DNA from: CBDBND01 sp965262665 | GTDB taxonomy: Bacteria > Pseudomonadota > Alphaproteobacteria > Rhodospirillales > Rhodospirillaceae | Length of the DNA stretch: 64,000 bases | Assembly: GCA_965262665.1 (NCBI GenBank) | Contig: CBDHFR010000004.1 | Span: forward strand, 2,976,001-3,040,000 | Reading direction: 5' to 3' | Shown: positions 63,632 to 64,000 of the stretch, piece by piece | Position numbering within the stretch: the stretch's first letter is position 1 | How the letters are laid out: every line of letters begins with the position of its first letter | Position numbers and translations under genes: made by a program | The notes under the pieces: generated by a model | What the model was told of the DNA's origin: nothing | What the model saw: the letters and a program-made list of their open reading frames with translations, nothing else | Database searches by the model: none

Positions 63632-64000
63632 ATGCGCGTTGGCATCGGACTTGCAGTAGCAGCGCTGGGACTAAGCTTTACTCAGGCACAGGCCCAAACT
63701 ATCGACGGTCTCCTATCCAACGTGACAGACACCATCAGCGATGTGACGGACGTCATGCTACCGGGTGTGACCAATGTCCGCATTGGCGTTGGGCCGGTTC
63801 TAACTCCAGCCTATGAAGGATCCAATGACTACAAAATCAAGGCCGCGCCGCTTATCTCGTTGCGCTACCGCGACCTCATACAAATCGACAACAATCGCAT
63901 CCGGGTCAACGTTTTCGGCCGCGACAGTCTGTTCCAGTCGGAAAACTTCAAGGCCGGTCCTTTGGCCAGAATCGACTTCGGACGCGACGAAAATGACAGC
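63632..64000 (+). CDS. MipA/OmpV family outer-membrane protein, N-terminal part
   Basis: Open from ATG 63632 (after AAAAGGGGAACTT) to the window edge, 123 codons with no stop. A signal sequence (MRVGIGLAVAALGLSFTQAQ, cleaved near AQAQT) is followed by a helical stretch and then RIGVGPVLTPAYEGSNDYKI, the characteristic first strand of MipA/OmpV proteins, with RDLIQIDNNRIRVNVFG after it. The rest of the barrel is outside the window. Such proteins are porin-like or act as a scaffold for murein hydrolases. Confidence 0.8.
   Translation, partial: MRVGIGLAVAALGLSFTQAQAQTIDGLLSNVTDTISDVTDVMLPGVTNVRIGVGPVLTPAYEGSNDYKIKAAPLISLRYRDLIQIDNNRIRVNVFGRDSLFQSENFKAGPLARIDFGRDENDS

Overview
The window reads as an alphaproteobacterial chromosome segment, most like Rhodospirillales. 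The grounds are a PhaR/short-PhaC/PhaA polyhydroxyalkanoate locus, a Tgt-QueG pair, GltB/GltD, MutY next to a DUF721 (DciA-like) gene, and moderate-to-high GC with densely packed genes. This placement rests on family recognition only. No rRNA, tRNA or CRISPR array was seen.

Layout. 0-2.4 kb: the end of tgt, queG, a nonsense-broken formylglycine-generating-enzyme-like gene and an XRE regulator. 2.5-3.7 kb: an IS630-type element (called IS-A here). 3.9-7.5 kb: phaR facing a phaC/phaA locus across a seven-copy palindrome array, the best regulatory signal in the window. 7.5-10.5 kb: an NTF2-like protein, an HSL-type hydrolase and a MATE exporter. 10.6-14.1 kb: IS remnants that cut off a multi-PAS sensor. 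14.2-20 kb: an exopolysaccharide or O-antigen locus with a Wzz-like protein, a response regulator, a fused glycosyltransferase/phosphoglycosyl transferase, a membrane protein and a ligase/polymerase-like protein. 20-26.7 kb: TauE, dienelactone hydrolase, a DapA-family protein, leuC, an IS630-type element (IS-C) and an enoyl-CoA hydratase. 26.7-33.5 kb: a TonB receptor beside a decayed tannase-family esterase, a solute-binding-protein fragment, a PAS protein, an alpha/beta hydrolase and a cut GH43/DUF377-like gene.

33.5-45.5 kb is an accessory patchwork: a tyrosine recombinase joined to the cut glycosidase-like gene, IS3 and IS6 scraps, a broken SMC/RecN-like ATPase, an IS-truncated metallo-hydrolase, an intact MFS-VOC-oxidoreductase operon bracketed by two IS-A fragments, a family 5 solute-binding protein, a second IS-C copy and a WbqC-like remnant. 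45.5-53.4 kb is conserved again (gltD, gltB, NhaC-type antiporter). 53.5-56.6 kb holds a frameshifted CDP-glucose 4,6-dehydratase and an IS30/IS3/IS256 graveyard. 56.7-64 kb returns to chromosomal genes: acuI, a frameshifted solute-binding protein, a frameshifted maeB, mutY, a DciA-like gene and the start of a MipA/OmpV protein.

Many genes differ from an intact frame by one base, often in a homopolymer run, and several carry in-frame stops. This could be genuine decay next to heavy IS activity, uncorrected sequencing errors, or both. The maeB case makes error a serious possibility, so 'pseudogene' calls describe the sequence as given.
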